Translations under genes and position numbers: made by a program
The notes under the pieces: model-generated
What the model was told of the DNA's origin: nothing
Database searches by the model: none
The model's input: the letters and a program-made list of their open reading frames with translations, nothing else
Source of the DNA: Reticulitermes speratus
Lineage: Eukaryota; Arthropoda; Insecta; Blattodea; Rhinotermitidae
Direction: 5' to 3'
Length of the DNA stretch: 64,000 bases
Assembly: GCA_021186555.1 (NCBI GenBank)
Contig: JAJKFL010000011.1
Coordinates: forward strand, 9,200,001 to 9,264,000
Shown: positions 23,716 to 35,351 of the stretch, one piece after another
Numbering within the stretch: the stretch's first letter is position 1
Layout: each line of letters begins with the position of its first letter

Positions 23716-24527
23716 TTCACGACTGAACCAGGCGGTGGTAATCACAGTGACAGCCTCTTGTCAATGACCCACGACAGGGAAAATAGTGTGAGAAATTCTT
23801 CGTATGCTCGATCCCGTTAAGGAATAAAACACATTTGTCTTCTAACTACAAGCTGTATTCCTTCTCTGACGACTGCAAAGACAGCAATAGGATAAATTTC
23901 CTTTGCTACAACATTTATCAGACAAGTAATTTAATTTACTGTGTAAATGAATTTATTAAAGGGAGAACCACTTGCATTCCTTACCCATTTGCAGTTTCAG
24001 TTCTGATATGTTCAAATTATCCGATGACGCTGCAGAACTATTACATTCAGTGTCTAAAAACAGCGAAAATAGAAGTGAATTTCCTGAGCATGTCTGCATA
24101 ATGGTACCTGTTGCGTGTATTCCGAGTTACAGGCAACTGACTCTATTAATTATGGGTAATACAGCAATATTACCGACGTACGTGAGTCCTCCTACATGAA
24201 ATATGCTCCTGGTAACTACACAGATATAAAATTTATGGTTTTAAAGCTTACCCTGAAGGGAATATTCATGACCATACTTTAACAACAAAGAGTAAAGTAC
24301 ACAGACGATGGTAATTAACCACGGTTTAATCACAGGTTACTTATTCCGCCTTATGCTTATAGTTGCAAGTCGCCATTTCTCATCCACTTTGGAGACAGGA
24401 GCTGAATCAACTGGTAAAGCTTCTTTTTTTTCTGAACATGTCCAGTTTGAATCCGGGCCAGAACACAAACTAAACTGACTGTTGATTTTCATAGCTTTCC
24501 CCAGTCAAAAGTGTAGCACTTGTGTTC
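23716..24527. other. no recognised feature
   Basis: Unclassified intron sequence between an RTE tail and SINE-B. 22881-23159 is likewise unassigned. Confidence 0.5.
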
Positions 24528-24797
24528 ATTCCACGTAGGCGTATAGGGGGAGAAGAGGTACAGCTTCACTCATTCGTAACCTTGACACTATATGGAGGTG
24601 ATTGGTCAACTTGACACTAAGACCGCAATACCCCCGGGAAAGAAATCCAGTTCCCATTGAATAGGAGGTTGGATGGGCCCCAGAGCCGGTCTGGAAGTTT
24701 TGGAGAAGGGAGAAATTTTGCCCCTGCCGGGATGCGAAATGAGAATCTTCCATCCCGTACCCTAGTTACTACACCGACTACACTAGGCTCCCAGCGT
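24528..24797 (-). mobile_element. SINE-B copy
   Basis: Full family order on the minus strand. The polymerase III head is at 24700-24797 (GCCTAGTGTAGTCGGTGTAG, GCATCCCGGCAGGGGC) and the tail reaches the 24530 side. Confidence 0.8.
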
Positions 24798-24884
24798 ACC
24801 TATAAAAGAGTGAAGGCATTATATTTAACTGGCCGCGACCACTACCTCCTAAATGGCATACGCTTCACACAGGGCTTGTATAAT

Positions 24885-25545
24885 CATAACTAACTAACTA
24901 ACTAACTACCTCCATTGAGCAGAGTCCTTCTTGAGAAGCTAACAGGTCATCAGCTAGTCAAGAAATTCCCCGCGTTTTATAGAACCCGAAGGTTCATTAC
25001 CGCATTCACAAGAGCCCGCCACCTGTCCCTATCCTGAGCCATATCAATACAGTCCATGCCCCCATCCCACTTCTTGAAGATCCATTTTAATATTATCCTC
25101 CCATCTACGCCCGGGTCTTCCAAGTGGTCTCCTTCCCTCAGGTCTCCCCACCAAACTCCTGTATGCACCTCTCCCCTCACCCATACGTGCTACATGTCCC
25201 ACCCACCTCATTCTTTTTGATTTGATCACCCGAATAATAGTTCGTGATGAGTACAGATCATTAAGTTCCTCGTTATGTAGTCTTCTCTCCACTCCCCCGT
25301 TACCTCGTCCCACTTAGGCCCACATATCCTCCTCAGCACCCTGTTCTCGAACACCCTCAGCCTATGTTCCTCCCTCAGTGTGAGAGACCAAGTCTCACGC
25401 CCATACAAAACAACAGGCAAAATTATAGTTCTGTATACCTTAATATTTGTATTTTTTTAGATAGCAAACTGGAAGACAGAAGATCCTGCACCGAATGATA
25501 ACAAGCATTCCCCGACTTCATATAATCATAACCTCTAAAATATCG
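24885..25545 (-). mobile_element. RTE-type element, best 3' coding copy
   Basis: Minus strand from 25545: a short segment with SSSLLSK, then VVLYGRETWSLTLREEHRLR, RVLRRICGPKWDEVTGEWRE, (frameshift) [40 protein letters not shown], (frameshift) [20 protein letters not shown]. Stop, 3' UTR and a (TTAG)n tail follow at the 24890 end. 5' truncated, so only the region downstream of RT is present. Two frameshifts make it a pseudogene. Confidence 0.85.
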
Positions 25546-25849
25546 CTGCAGCTGTTTGAGCTTGTACATTTAAAGTCATTTTTTCTGCGTGTCTCGTGAT
25601 TTCCGCCACTCATTCTAGCATTATTTCTCCGCGAACAAGTTGACTGCAATGTCCCATAAATTAAAAATGTAAGTACGTAAGAGCTGTTTTTGAATATATA
25701 GGGGGAAAAAATAAAAATATATCCTTATAGCCCTCCTTGTCTTGTATTCATAAACAAATTTATATTTGGTAGGCGTATATAATTGTAGCTTTGGTATTAA
25801 GAGTCCTTGAACGAAAAGAAACTTTTACTAATGACATGAAATTACGTGT

Positions 25850-26430
25850 TCGGCATAACGTTAGGCGCTTTCGCAAAATTGCGAAAAACGACTATTAGCT
25901 TCGTCATGTATGTCTATCTGTTGGTCCGCATGGAACAACTCAGATACCACTGGACGGATTTTCATGAAAGTTGGTGTTTAGAATATTATTCCAAACTCTG
26001 TCGAGAAAATTCAAGTATGATTAAATAAGAAGACCTATTCACATTTATAATATCTCGCTGAATTCTTATTACAAATCAGAAATCTTTCAGACAAACGTTG
26101 TAGAGAAAATCAAAACACACATTTCATGTTAAAAACTTTTGTCCGAAATTCGTGTCATTTATGAGATAACGTGGAAAAATATGGTAGAGCCAGACAGGCC
26201 ACAGATGACAATATAATTCTGTGCAGAAAAGATGTGATTTGCATGCCGGATAACTTAGTCAAGAATACAGACATGATCTTAATATATAATATTTCTTGCT
26301 TGTCCACTGCAACAATGGTTAAGCGAACGCGCCTCAATGTTGCGTTAGAAGTACATTGCCTGTCTTGTTTACTTACACTTATACAAATAGTACGGTTTGT
26401 TTGTAGCCCCTGTACGAGGTTAAAGTATTA
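25850..26430 (+). repeat. unclassified dispersed repeat, copy 1
   Basis: About 580 bp homologous in order to 38040-38605 on the other strand: TTCGCAAAATTGCG, TGTCCGCATGGAA-like, GACGGATTTTCATGAAA, TCGAGAAAATTCAAG, GAGATAACGTGGAAAAATAT, TAGAGCCAGACAGG, ACAGATGACAATATAAT. No coding, terminal repeat or tail is evident. Confidence 0.6.
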
Positions 26431-26765
26431 ACCAGGGACGCCCCTGATTGCAGTGAATTTGTCACGATGCTCTGAATACTAGCCCGGAACTTACTCTAGT
26501 TTTTGGCGTGTTTGCTGAAAGACAGCCCACATTTTAATTGTTTAGCATGAGCAACTGAACACCTCAAAACTCCAAAAAAATATGAGGTTACCTCTGGGGG
26601 TTACTGACTGGCCCCGGAAACAGGTGACCTTCATTTGTGTGTGTCTCTTGGGGTAGGTGAGATGACATTAAGTTAGGGGGGGGCAAGTGAGATCAGTGAT
26701 TCGTAAATCAATCATAATTTCGTACCAGTGAAAAATTTAATAGCCTACTGTACTTAATTTAATAC

Positions 26766-26923
26766 AGGGGTGCACAAATCCCAGCGCCAGATCGCCATGG
26801 CGACTAAATTTTTAAGATGCGCCTAATGTTTGTAGGTCCTCAGTACGGAACTTGCTTCGTGTCAACCTTATGGCCCCCTATAACGTTGAGTGGCTGCTAG
26901 ATTTTTGGAAAATTTGTGAATAC
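26766..26923 (+). mobile_element. hAT-like MITE
   Basis: Starts CAGGGGTGCACAAATCCCAG and ends ATTTGTGAATACCTG. Flanks ATTTAATA/ATTGAATG are similar but not identical. Same family as 11696-11859. Confidence 0.6.
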
Positions 26924-28139
26924 CTGATTGAATGTTTGAGGGAGTGAAAGCAAATTCTGTTTATTCTGAATCTCTTTCTTCGCTTTCTTGTTATGCTTTC
27001 ATTGGAAGTAAAGTGTGTTGTAAAACGCTTAATAATTCTTGTTTCTCAAACTTTTAACAATCTCGGTAGTTCATAATGAGGGAAACTTGTTGTTAATAAA
27101 TAAATAAGTAACAAAAAGTTTTGGGTTATGAGAAATAGTTTGGTGAAATTTTTAACATTAATTGCCCCACCGTCAGGGTAAATGTCTTAACATGCGGCAC
27201 TTTATTTTTTGGCTTTTAATTTACTTCGTCTAAAAAGACTCAGTAATCGCTCATTATATTAAACCACTAGCAAATATTTTTCCTGTCTAATAAGAAATCT
27301 CGTGATAGTTAAAAATTCCTTGGGTTGTCGCAACTGCCACACTTTACCCCACTACGAATATCGCCAAAAAAAGTTTATATGTCGTATAATTTCGTAACTA
27401 AAGAACCTACACTGACTGCGTTAATATCAGGAAAATTTTGTCGCAGATCGATTATCATCTGCTTCCAGCAGTGAAACATACCTTGGCCGTCAAAAATGTC
27501 AAATAATCCCGATATGGGAAGAGTTGCTACAAGATGGCTGATAAGAGAGAGTATGGATATCTATCAACAGGGAATAGAAAAGCTTGTTCCTAGGTAAGAT
27601 AAATGCACCAGTTTTGGATGAACTATGTGGAAAATTATTGGGATAGCAGTACAATTAAGCACGCGTTAGTTTTATTAGAGGTGGAAATAAAGAACTCAAA
27701 ATATGGTAAACTTTTTTCTGACTCAACCGCATGATATTAGGGTTTCTCCTCCAATAAAAATTTTCAATTCATACATTCTCGTTAGAGTTTCGCTTAATTA
27801 GGCTGAATGTTTCTGCACACGGTGTCATCTTCATGACCAGCACACACAATTATCGATAATGCAAAACATTTTCCTAGAAAAAATAAAAGACAATGACAAC
27901 TGAACTGTATAAAAAACAGGTTTTTATTAAAGTAAATCGTGGAGGCATATGAGATCAAGTAGTGGATTTCACTGGATTTGTTTGAAGTGGCTCAAAAAAG
28001 TTCGCTGGCAAGCTTTCGTGGGCACTGCGATGATCTTCGAGTACCATAAAATAGTCAGACTTCTTAACTAGCTAAATAATTATCAACTGTTGAAGAAGTA
28101 TTTTGCACCACAAAAGCAGTTAATAGATGATACAAGTCT
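26924..28139. other. no recognised feature
   Basis: AT-rich. No coding or repeat signature seen. 26431-26765 is the same. Confidence 0.5.
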
Positions 28140-28620
28140 TCCGAGATGTTACCCCGCGTTGACTGCTAAATACTCCGACTTTTCGGAGGATCGTATGCCT
28201 TCAAAACGTAGGTAACTATTTACTAGACATGGCGGCGTAGGATTCCGGAGGACACAAATCTTCATCAACACCGCTGTGAGAACTCCAAATCTCGTCGTCA
28301 ACACCACTGTGAGAACTCCAAGTCTCGTCATCAACACCGCTGTGAGAACACCAAATATCCTCAGCAACACCACTGTGAGAACTCCAAATCTCGTCATCAA
28401 CACCGCTATGAGAACTCCAAATCTGGTCATCAACACCGCTGTGAAAACTCCAAATCTCATCGTCAACACCGCTGTGAGAACTCCAAATCTCGTCATCAAC
28501 ACCGCTGTAAGAACTCCAAATCTCGTCATCAACACCGCTGTAAGAACTCCAAATCTCGTCATCAACACCGCTGTGAGAACTCCAAATCTCGCGCTGTTGC
28601 TGGAATTTGACGTCCGTGAA
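28140..28620 (-). repeat. 33-bp tandem array grown from a dispersed repeat
   Basis: About ten 33-bp units (28266-28600) have the consensus CTCCAAATCTCGTCATCAAC + ACCGCTGTGAGAA. On the minus strand each unit reads RFGVLTAVLMT. This is followed by CVLRNPTPPCLVNSYLRFEG, a peptide widespread in insect dispersed repeats (FEVLTAVLLKIQ type). The single-copy form has therefore been tandemly amplified. The long frame is a by-product of the multiple-of-three unit. Confidence 0.8.
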
Positions 28621-28739
28621 GAATGAAACATGTCGTATAAGCAGCGGACGCGCTGGCCTTTGTTTGTCAGCGATCTCGCCCATATTACTACCACTAAACA
28701 CCGATCAAGGAATGCCGCATGGAAGAAAAAGTGAAGTTA

Positions 28740-29037
28740 CAGTAGTCCCTCGGTCATCAGGACTATATTGGGGGAGGGGTGGCCTGGATTACCCGGCAAT
28801 CCGAACCACCGACGGTAAACTCCGTGGTATAGGTAACATACAAAAAATCATAACTCAGTGCTAAAGTAAAATCCCTTAAAGTGGAAATACTATACTTAAG
28901 AGTGTAGGCTACAATAATAATAATAATGTACTGTAATAATAATTTAAATGGGAAATACTGGGCTATATTTGGCCCAAAATTATCCGGACCATCCGGGGAT
29001 CCGGATTACCGGGGTCCGGATTACCGAGAGACTTCTG
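28740..29037. mobile_element. pogo-like MITE, second family
   Basis: Left end CAGTAGTCCCTCGGTCATCA, right end CCGGATTACCGAGAGACTTCTG by position (inverted match). TA lies at 28738-28739 and 29038-29039. Non-coding, 298 bp. Confidence 0.75.
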
Positions 29038-29039
29038 TA

Positions 29040-32000
29040 GTTTCACAGTTTGTTTCTATGATCAATACTAAAAGAAATTAGGATAAGTAATATAAAACTT
29101 ATCAGTATTCCACGCCAAAAAAATAGATTATCAATTTATAAATTTTGGTTTTTAATTAACTGACACACCGTGTGGACTCATAACTCTAGAATTAATGTAA
29201 GGTTTCTGGACCGACATTTTGGCACTATATCTTAGGTGCAACGCATTCCTCTTCGTTTCTACTCATATTAGGTCTAAATTAGAAGTCACTCATATTTTGG
29301 AGAAGAAACCAAATATATGCATAAAGCATAAACACATTCTAGGGTTTGAACTGTGTCAGTAATTTAATATTCCCTTATTAAATTTTATAACTATTTATTT
29401 CAACTTTGTTACGTAGTGTTTGAGGTATAGGCATTCTTTAATTTATGACTCCTTGCCAAGATTTCTAAATGAAATTATCTCTCTCATAAAAGCCTTCTAA
29501 GAATATATAATTTACTCTTTTAAAATTTTAACACTGTACAAGGTATGAGACTTTGACATTCTTTGCTCAATATGTCTTGATATATGATTAAAAATATTAC
29601 GGAAAATGAATAGGCCAACCACAAAGATAGAAGAAATTCACAGTGAGAAAGTAGCAATCACGTTGGGAGTCTAAGAAGTGTATTAAAAAGCGTAAGAAAT
29701 TGAAACTTGAGAGATCACGAAGAGCGTGTTAAAGCTGTAAATTGTATAATTTGTTGTTTGCGTGATGCAATTTGTCATTACTAGAGAACTTATATACTTG
29801 TCACACGGCCAGCACTTCTAAGAACAACAGGAATTAGGAACAATACTACAATTAGTATTACATTAAAAGCATTTAAGGGAAGTAATTAAACAAACTATAC
29901 TAATAATAGTACAGAAGATGTTTCACTACAAGAAACGCGCTCCTATATGAAACTTCACAAAGTGACAGGCCTGTTTCATCTTCGACCAGAGTTCACAGTC
30001 ACACGCAGCGGTAGACCTTCAATTGTGATGTGAATTCTAGCTTACACGTGGGAGTTACACGGTTCGAATCTCGTCAGAACACAAGATATTGTAACAAGCA
30101 AAATGCCATTGAGTACAGACACTCCCCGACTTGCACGCTATTCACTTTCCGGAATGTCCGAACAAGTCGAATATTGCGCATGTCCGAAATCAGTACACGT
30201 ATGGTCAAATATATCCGAGGAAGTCCGGTTGAAATACAAACTCCAACATAATGGAACCTGATCTGTCGCAGCATGACCGCCACGTAAGCCCCCTCTGTTA
30301 TCGGCCAGCAGTATTCTTCCACCACCTTCGTCTCATTGCCTTTTCATTCCATTAGGGAAAATCTTGATGCACGTTTAACGGATTTTGTTTTTCAAATTTT
30401 TTTTATTTTATTAAAATTGCATAAGTGTGGAATGGCGTAACTTGACAATGCCTAGGTCTGGAAGTATCTGCATCTTCAAGGGACCCAGGATCGAGTTCTT
30501 CTACATGACTTTCCACTCGGAATTGAAGTACTTCAACACAGGACTTCAGATTTTTACATTCTCGCCGGCTTTGTAACTTCAACACATAACACAAATATAT
30601 CTTCTACATTTTGCAGGCATATCTGCAGTCTACCTACCCTTTTGTTGCACTCACTTATTTGCTTCGTACAACGGTTAATTTGCAATAAACATGATAGGCG
30701 AAATGTAAACAAATATTTCATGACATCAATGTGCAATTATTTTATCACATTCTATAAAAACAGCATATCGTAGCAGGCTGACTTATAAGGTATATTAAAT
30801 TGTATAATATATTGAAAAAAACGAAATGGAAGGATGCAGACTGCTCCGGCTCAGGGCAGAGACAAATGGCTTTAATGAACCTTCATCTTCCATTAAAATT
30901 CAGAAAATGAGCAACAACTATCAAATTCTAAACAGGGACTTTGATCCATTGAGTTATTTAAATACCCTTACTTAATTATGAAAATGACACTCAGTACATG
31001 TAAATGTTTTTGGTAAATTCCTCACTGCATAAACTTTCAGGTCCGTACCTTAAAGCTTTAAACATAACTCAAAATATTGCGCGTTTGCCATGTTTGTGTA
31101 ATCGGAAAGTTTAAGCCTATGCAAATATAGTTCGCATATTTGTTCCGAAAATTGCGTAAATTTCTACAGTTTTGTTATATGAAGAAAAGTGAGCGTTTAT
31201 CTTGTGATATTTTGAAGATAACCACGGTGAGTGGAAAATAAATTAAAATTAGCAGTAATTTTTACAACGTTGAATATTCGGTTCAACCCAAAATGTACAT
31301 TCGAAATCTTACCAGATTAGCCTGTAATTTAAAATCACCACAAAGGATAAAAGTGGATTGATGTTTTCAAACTTAGAAGGGACATAATTTTATAAGTTTT
31401 CTTTGCAGTTTTGAATGCCCATTAATCTTTACGTATATGTATATATGTATATATAGTGGTACAGATCGAAAATTTCGTAAATAAACGACCTAAAATGAAA
31501 GTACGTAAGCATATTCATAACTAATTTTTCTTTGAATTGCTTTAAATATTCGCTCTTTCAAAAATATTTCACACAGAATTTGCATAGGCTAAAATTATAG
31601 AATGTACAACATCTATATATCTACTGTCCCTTACTCAAAAGAATGTAGTTCATCAGCACAGCTTGGGTAGAGTCTCGTAACACTCACGACGACGGTCGGG
31701 GGGAAATATACAGATCTTGTCAAAAACATGACTTTCTGTCACTGCGTGACCTTCTTTCCACTGGTCGCCATTTGTTACGTATTGCGTTTATAACAAGCCT
31801 AAAGTCAAGTTTATGCACAGCACTAACAACAAAGAACACTACAGAAAATAAATACATTATTTCACACTCAAAAAACACGACTGCACTTCAGCCAAATGTA
31901 GCTTTAACTGGAACACATTTGTTACTGGTCGCAAACAAGGGGTGGTCGCCTTTACCGAGCGCGAACAACTGCCAAGGTCAAATTCAAACTCCTCAGTCAG

Positions 32001-32247
32001 TATCAGCATATTCTGTAATATCGAGTACTTTTTGCAGGAAGAACCATGGTTTATATAATGATATTTTGCAGGCTGATTCACGTTTCATTAACGTTATACA
32101 CTACGATTCGGAGCGATGTAAAGCAGGAATTAGTTGTACATTTAGCCGAGAAAAATTAATTAAATTATCCTAACAATTCTCTTTACATTATTAACACCAA
32201 ATATCGTTCAAACCCTTTACGCAATTTAGGGGATGCAAAAAGCAGAC
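29040..32247. other. intron sequence, mostly unclassified
   Basis: 3.2 kb with only an old RTE end at 30.83-30.98 kb and a TAT run at 31440. GGTTCGAATCTCG at 30061 resembles a polymerase III B box, but no SINE body follows. Confidence 0.45.
30830..30975 (+). mobile_element. very old RTE 3' end
   Basis: A weak match to the terminal coding and 3' UTR of the RTE family (GGCTCAGGGCAGAGACAAAT, AATGAACCTTC, CTAAACAGGGACTTTGATCC). Heavily diverged. Confidence 0.4.
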
Positions 32248-32252
32248 TGATT

Positions 32253-32283
<31 letters not shown>

Positions 32284-32287
32284 TATA

Positions 32288-32463
32288 CAGTTGAACTCGG
32301 TTATAACGTCGTGAAAGGGATTGAATCGCTATAAACGGGTGTCGTTTTAACAGAGGAGTATAATGTTACGGTTAACAGTGAGGAAATATTTGGTACCACA
32401 GAACATACGAAGCTATAGCCGAGGTGTCGTATAAACTGATGTCGTTATAACCGGGTTCCACTG
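32288..32463 (-). mobile_element. pogo/Tigger-like MITE, copy 3
   Basis: Bounded by CAGTTGAACTCGGTTATAAC and GTTATAACCGGGTTCCACTG. The orientation is opposite to the other two. It was inserted next to a TA microsatellite (32248-32287). Confidence 0.75.
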
Positions 32464-33044
32464 CATATCAGTACACTTATTATTGAATGCTATTCTTGAA
32501 ACGCAAGCATTATGCCTGCATAAACGCGCGGCGGTAAACTACACGTGCGTGAAAGTGCTGTGCACTGTGTAAACTGCGCAGCTGTAGACACATTGCAGTG
32601 TCAAGGCGACCGGACGGGATACTGGGCATGGGCCTGCAGCAGTAGAACAGGATGGCATTTGCAGATAACGGAAGGCATGGTAATTGTAACGGGCGAGCAC
32701 CAGCTGCTGAGGCCAGGATGCCTGACAGCAGAGTTATTCCATCTTCAATTTGGCAGGCTTGTTAGTTTCCCCAACCACTGAGCTCACTGAGTAAAAGCAA
32801 GGCTAATATTGTGTTTAAGCTCCATATTACGACCGTACGAGTATATAGCGGGCGTGGATGGGAAGTTCCGATTATTTGAAACTCGTGCTGGCTTTACACC
32901 TTTGGAAAGACCCTTCGATATGGCTACCTACTAAGTGGAAGGCTAAAACGACATCAAAGGAAAGGAAAGATAAACCCATGTTAAAGAACATATTTTATTT
33001 ACTGTTCTGCAGTTTGGAATACTCCTATAAAAATAAAAAGGTAA
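32464..33044. other. no recognised feature; GC-richer block
   Basis: 32530-32760 is notably less AT-rich, with a 78-codon open frame (32545-32781) that matches no family I know. Probably not coding. Confidence 0.4.
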
Positions 33045-33130
33045 ATTTGTCCCTGTCCACGCAATGAAGGCATATAATGGAGTAGAGGTACAGCTCCACT
33101 CATTCTCAACCTCGGTACTATACACTCATG
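33045..33130 (-). mobile_element. SINE-B 3' fragment
   Basis: Only the 3' end is present: TTGTCCCTGTCCACGCAATG, AAGGCATATAATGGAGTAGA, CTCAACCTCGGTACTATA. Confidence 0.6.
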
Positions 33131-33149
33131 ATTTAACTGAAAACAGGAG

Positions 33150-33365
33150 CCTTAAAATAAAAGTATCTTTGCGTGATTTCAAACTTCCGTCGCCGGATAA
33201 ATGCCTTTGCTCTTGTGGAATGTTACGCAGCGTGGATTGGTAGTTAGTTATCGACGTTTCGGGACAGCCTATCGGTCCCATCTTCAAGAATGTTTGACCT
33301 TTGAAGATGGGACAGCCTGTCCCGAAACGTTGGTAACTGACTACAAATCAAAGCGTCACATCCTA
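33150..33365. repeat. inverted pair of PLE-2 terminal repeats
   Basis: The minus-strand arm reads TTGAAGA, stem GGGAC...GTCCC, GAAACGTCGATAA, then CACGCTGCGTAAC. The plus arm (33298-33350) mirrors it with TTTGAAGA and GAAACGTTGGTAA. The core C3 is replaced by T in both arms. It is homologous to 44215-44410 and 60430-60570. Confidence 0.6.
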
Positions 33366-33519
33366 GAAAACCTAAATATATCTTATCTAATGAAAGTATT
33401 TAGAACATATAGAAAAGCTACTCTAGAAGAAAGAGCTTTAATAGTAGATAATTACAAGTTAAAGAACGAGTGTCCTTGGGGTAGTGCGGTAGGAATTTCA
33501 TCTCTTTTTGTCTGCATGA

Positions 33520-33830
33520 TTTAAGTAAACTGATGCCTGTACCGGCTTATGGAATATTTTCCCGGTGTTTCTTTCATTTCTTCACAACTCTTCATCCTGA
33601 AAGTTTATCATTCCACGTTATTTCAACTTTCCTTCCTTTCTTGTACGAAGGCCTAACAATCCGTCAACTACAGTGCAGACCTGAGCATTCAGTTGCTAAC
33701 GGTGGTGGCACTGGGATGTGACACGTACCAAAGTTTCGTAGGAAGGAACTGCCTGTTTGACCAACGTATTACATTTTTTACAAGCTAGGAGCTCCATTAT
33801 AAAACAAGTCTTGCACTCGTGTCAGTAGGC
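33520..33830 (-). pseudogene. possible Penelope GIY-YIG remnant
   Basis: Minus-strand translations give CKTCFIMELLACKKCNT in one frame and YVGQTGSSF in an adjacent one. This is the Cys-cluster plus YVGQTG pattern seen in some Penelope-like endonuclease domains. A frameshift separates them, and the downstream frame is broken. Low identity; the call rests on these short motifs. Confidence 0.4.
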
Positions 33831-33907
33831 TTAACGAGGATATTTGGCCCATTCCTAATTATGTAAGTAAACGTACGATATATCCGTGTGTGTCTGTCTC
33901 CCACAAT

Positions 33908-34160
33908 TTTTTTAACGGCGCAACAGCCCCTAGTGGGCCAGGGTGTCCTCATTATCGAGGCTTCACGATCACACTCAGACACGCCACACTCGGTAGGACT
34001 CCTCTGGACGAGTAATTAGCCCGATGCAGAGAACTCTACATGACAGCACACAACACTCACAAAAGACAGACATGCATGCCCCCGGCGGGATTCGAACCCG
34101 CAATCCCAGCAAGCGAGGGGCGCAAACCCACGCCTTAGACCGCGCGGCCAACGGGATCAG
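33908..34160 (-). mobile_element. SINE-D copy
   Basis: Plus strand shows CGAGGCTTCACGATCACACT, GGTAGGACTCCTCTGGACGA, GGCGGGATTCGAACCCGC, then GCCTTAGACCGCGCGGCC. Full length and well preserved. Confidence 0.85.
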
Positions 34161-34343
34161 TGTCACCAACAATAACTTCTTAAACAATGACCACATTTTC
34201 AGCACACCCGATAAACTTATAGACTACATGTCACTAAGAACCATCCCAGCTTTCTGCCGTTTAAACACCATAAAGAACCATAAAACCATATGTGACGGAG
34301 AGACACTAGTGCCAAAATTTATTTTCAGTACATATTTATTAAT

Positions 34344-34626
34344 TCCTGCCTGGATAGCTCAGTCGGTAAAGCGACTCGCCACGGGCTGCACGGAAAGGGG
34401 ATCGAATCCCAGTGGAGGCGAGGTTTTCCGTAGCCGTCCAGACAGGCCCCGAGGCACAGTCATCCTCCTGCACAATGGGTACCAGGCATTTCCCGGAGGC
34501 AAAGCGACCGGGATGTGGTGCTAAACACCTACACTTTCTAGCGCTGAGAACGCGAATGGGATGGACATACATCTTCGCCCTTCTGTCTGCGCATGTACAG
34601 GTATGTCATGGGGTGACCTACACCTT
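34344..34626 (+). mobile_element. SINE-B-related copy with target duplication
   Basis: ACATATTTATTAAT occurs at 34330-34343 and 34627-34640, a perfect 14-bp target-site duplication. The head TGGATAGCTCAGTCGGTAAA and B box GGGATCGAATCCCAG are intact. The body is a variant of SINE-B (CGTCCAGACAGGCCCCGAGG). Confidence 0.85.
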
Positions 34627-34640
34627 ACATATTTATTAAT

Positions 34641-35349
34641 AATTTTTTACAGCTGGGCTACATTTGTGGAAGTTATCTGTACCTGAAGAAGGCAATTTAA
34701 CACCGAAACACGTACCCTAATAAGAAATGTATAAACGTATGTGTCACTGCATGCAAGTGTACCGGATCTAATTAACTGAAGTAGGCAACAGGGTACAGTC
34801 ATTGAAGACACTAGCGCTGCTTACGTAGGACGCCAGCACTGCGAACTAACAAACCATGGCGAAATATTATATGCAGACAGGACATGAACGTAGCTGAACT
34901 AGTACGTAATATCTTAACAATTGCAAACATGGCGACGATGCGAATGTCAGAATTAGCATATGATAAAGTGAGGGTGTTCGAAATCTGCATAGGCCTATGT
35001 TTTATGTGAAAACATGCTAGTAAAGGGAACAATGAGTTACATAATTATTAATGTACTGTTTTGCTGTCACCGTGCATGCTAAAGCGTATGAAGGAGGAAT
35101 GGTGACGTTAAGTTCTTCCCAGAACTTATCCCAATATTGCATTGTCGATCCGACGTACTTTGTCGTATACTACAACAAATCTGTATGAATAAAAATTATT
35201 ATTTTGGTCTTCGTTATATCTTCCATTTCCAAGATACTGATACTCTAATGAACAGTAGTATGAAATATACCTACATAAAATTTGTAGATTATTTTAATAT
35301 CGGAAAATATTATTTTGCAGGACTTAACAAAGGCAACGCTACATGGATA
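34641..35349. other. no clear feature
   Basis: CCTGAAGAAGGCAATTTAAC followed by ACCGAAACACGTACC at 34683-34717 loosely resembles a Penelope terminus. The remainder is unclassified. Confidence 0.4.
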
Positions 35350-35351
35350 TA

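Noticed and set aside
34344..34420. tRNA gene
   Set aside because: A and B boxes belong to a SINE head flanked by target duplications. No tRNA cloverleaf with acceptor stem is formed. The same holds for the other SINE heads.
34683..34717. Hammerhead (CTGAAGA ... CCGAAACACGTACC)
   Set aside because: Stem II has only two pairs and stem III/I cannot form. Kept only as a possible Penelope trace.
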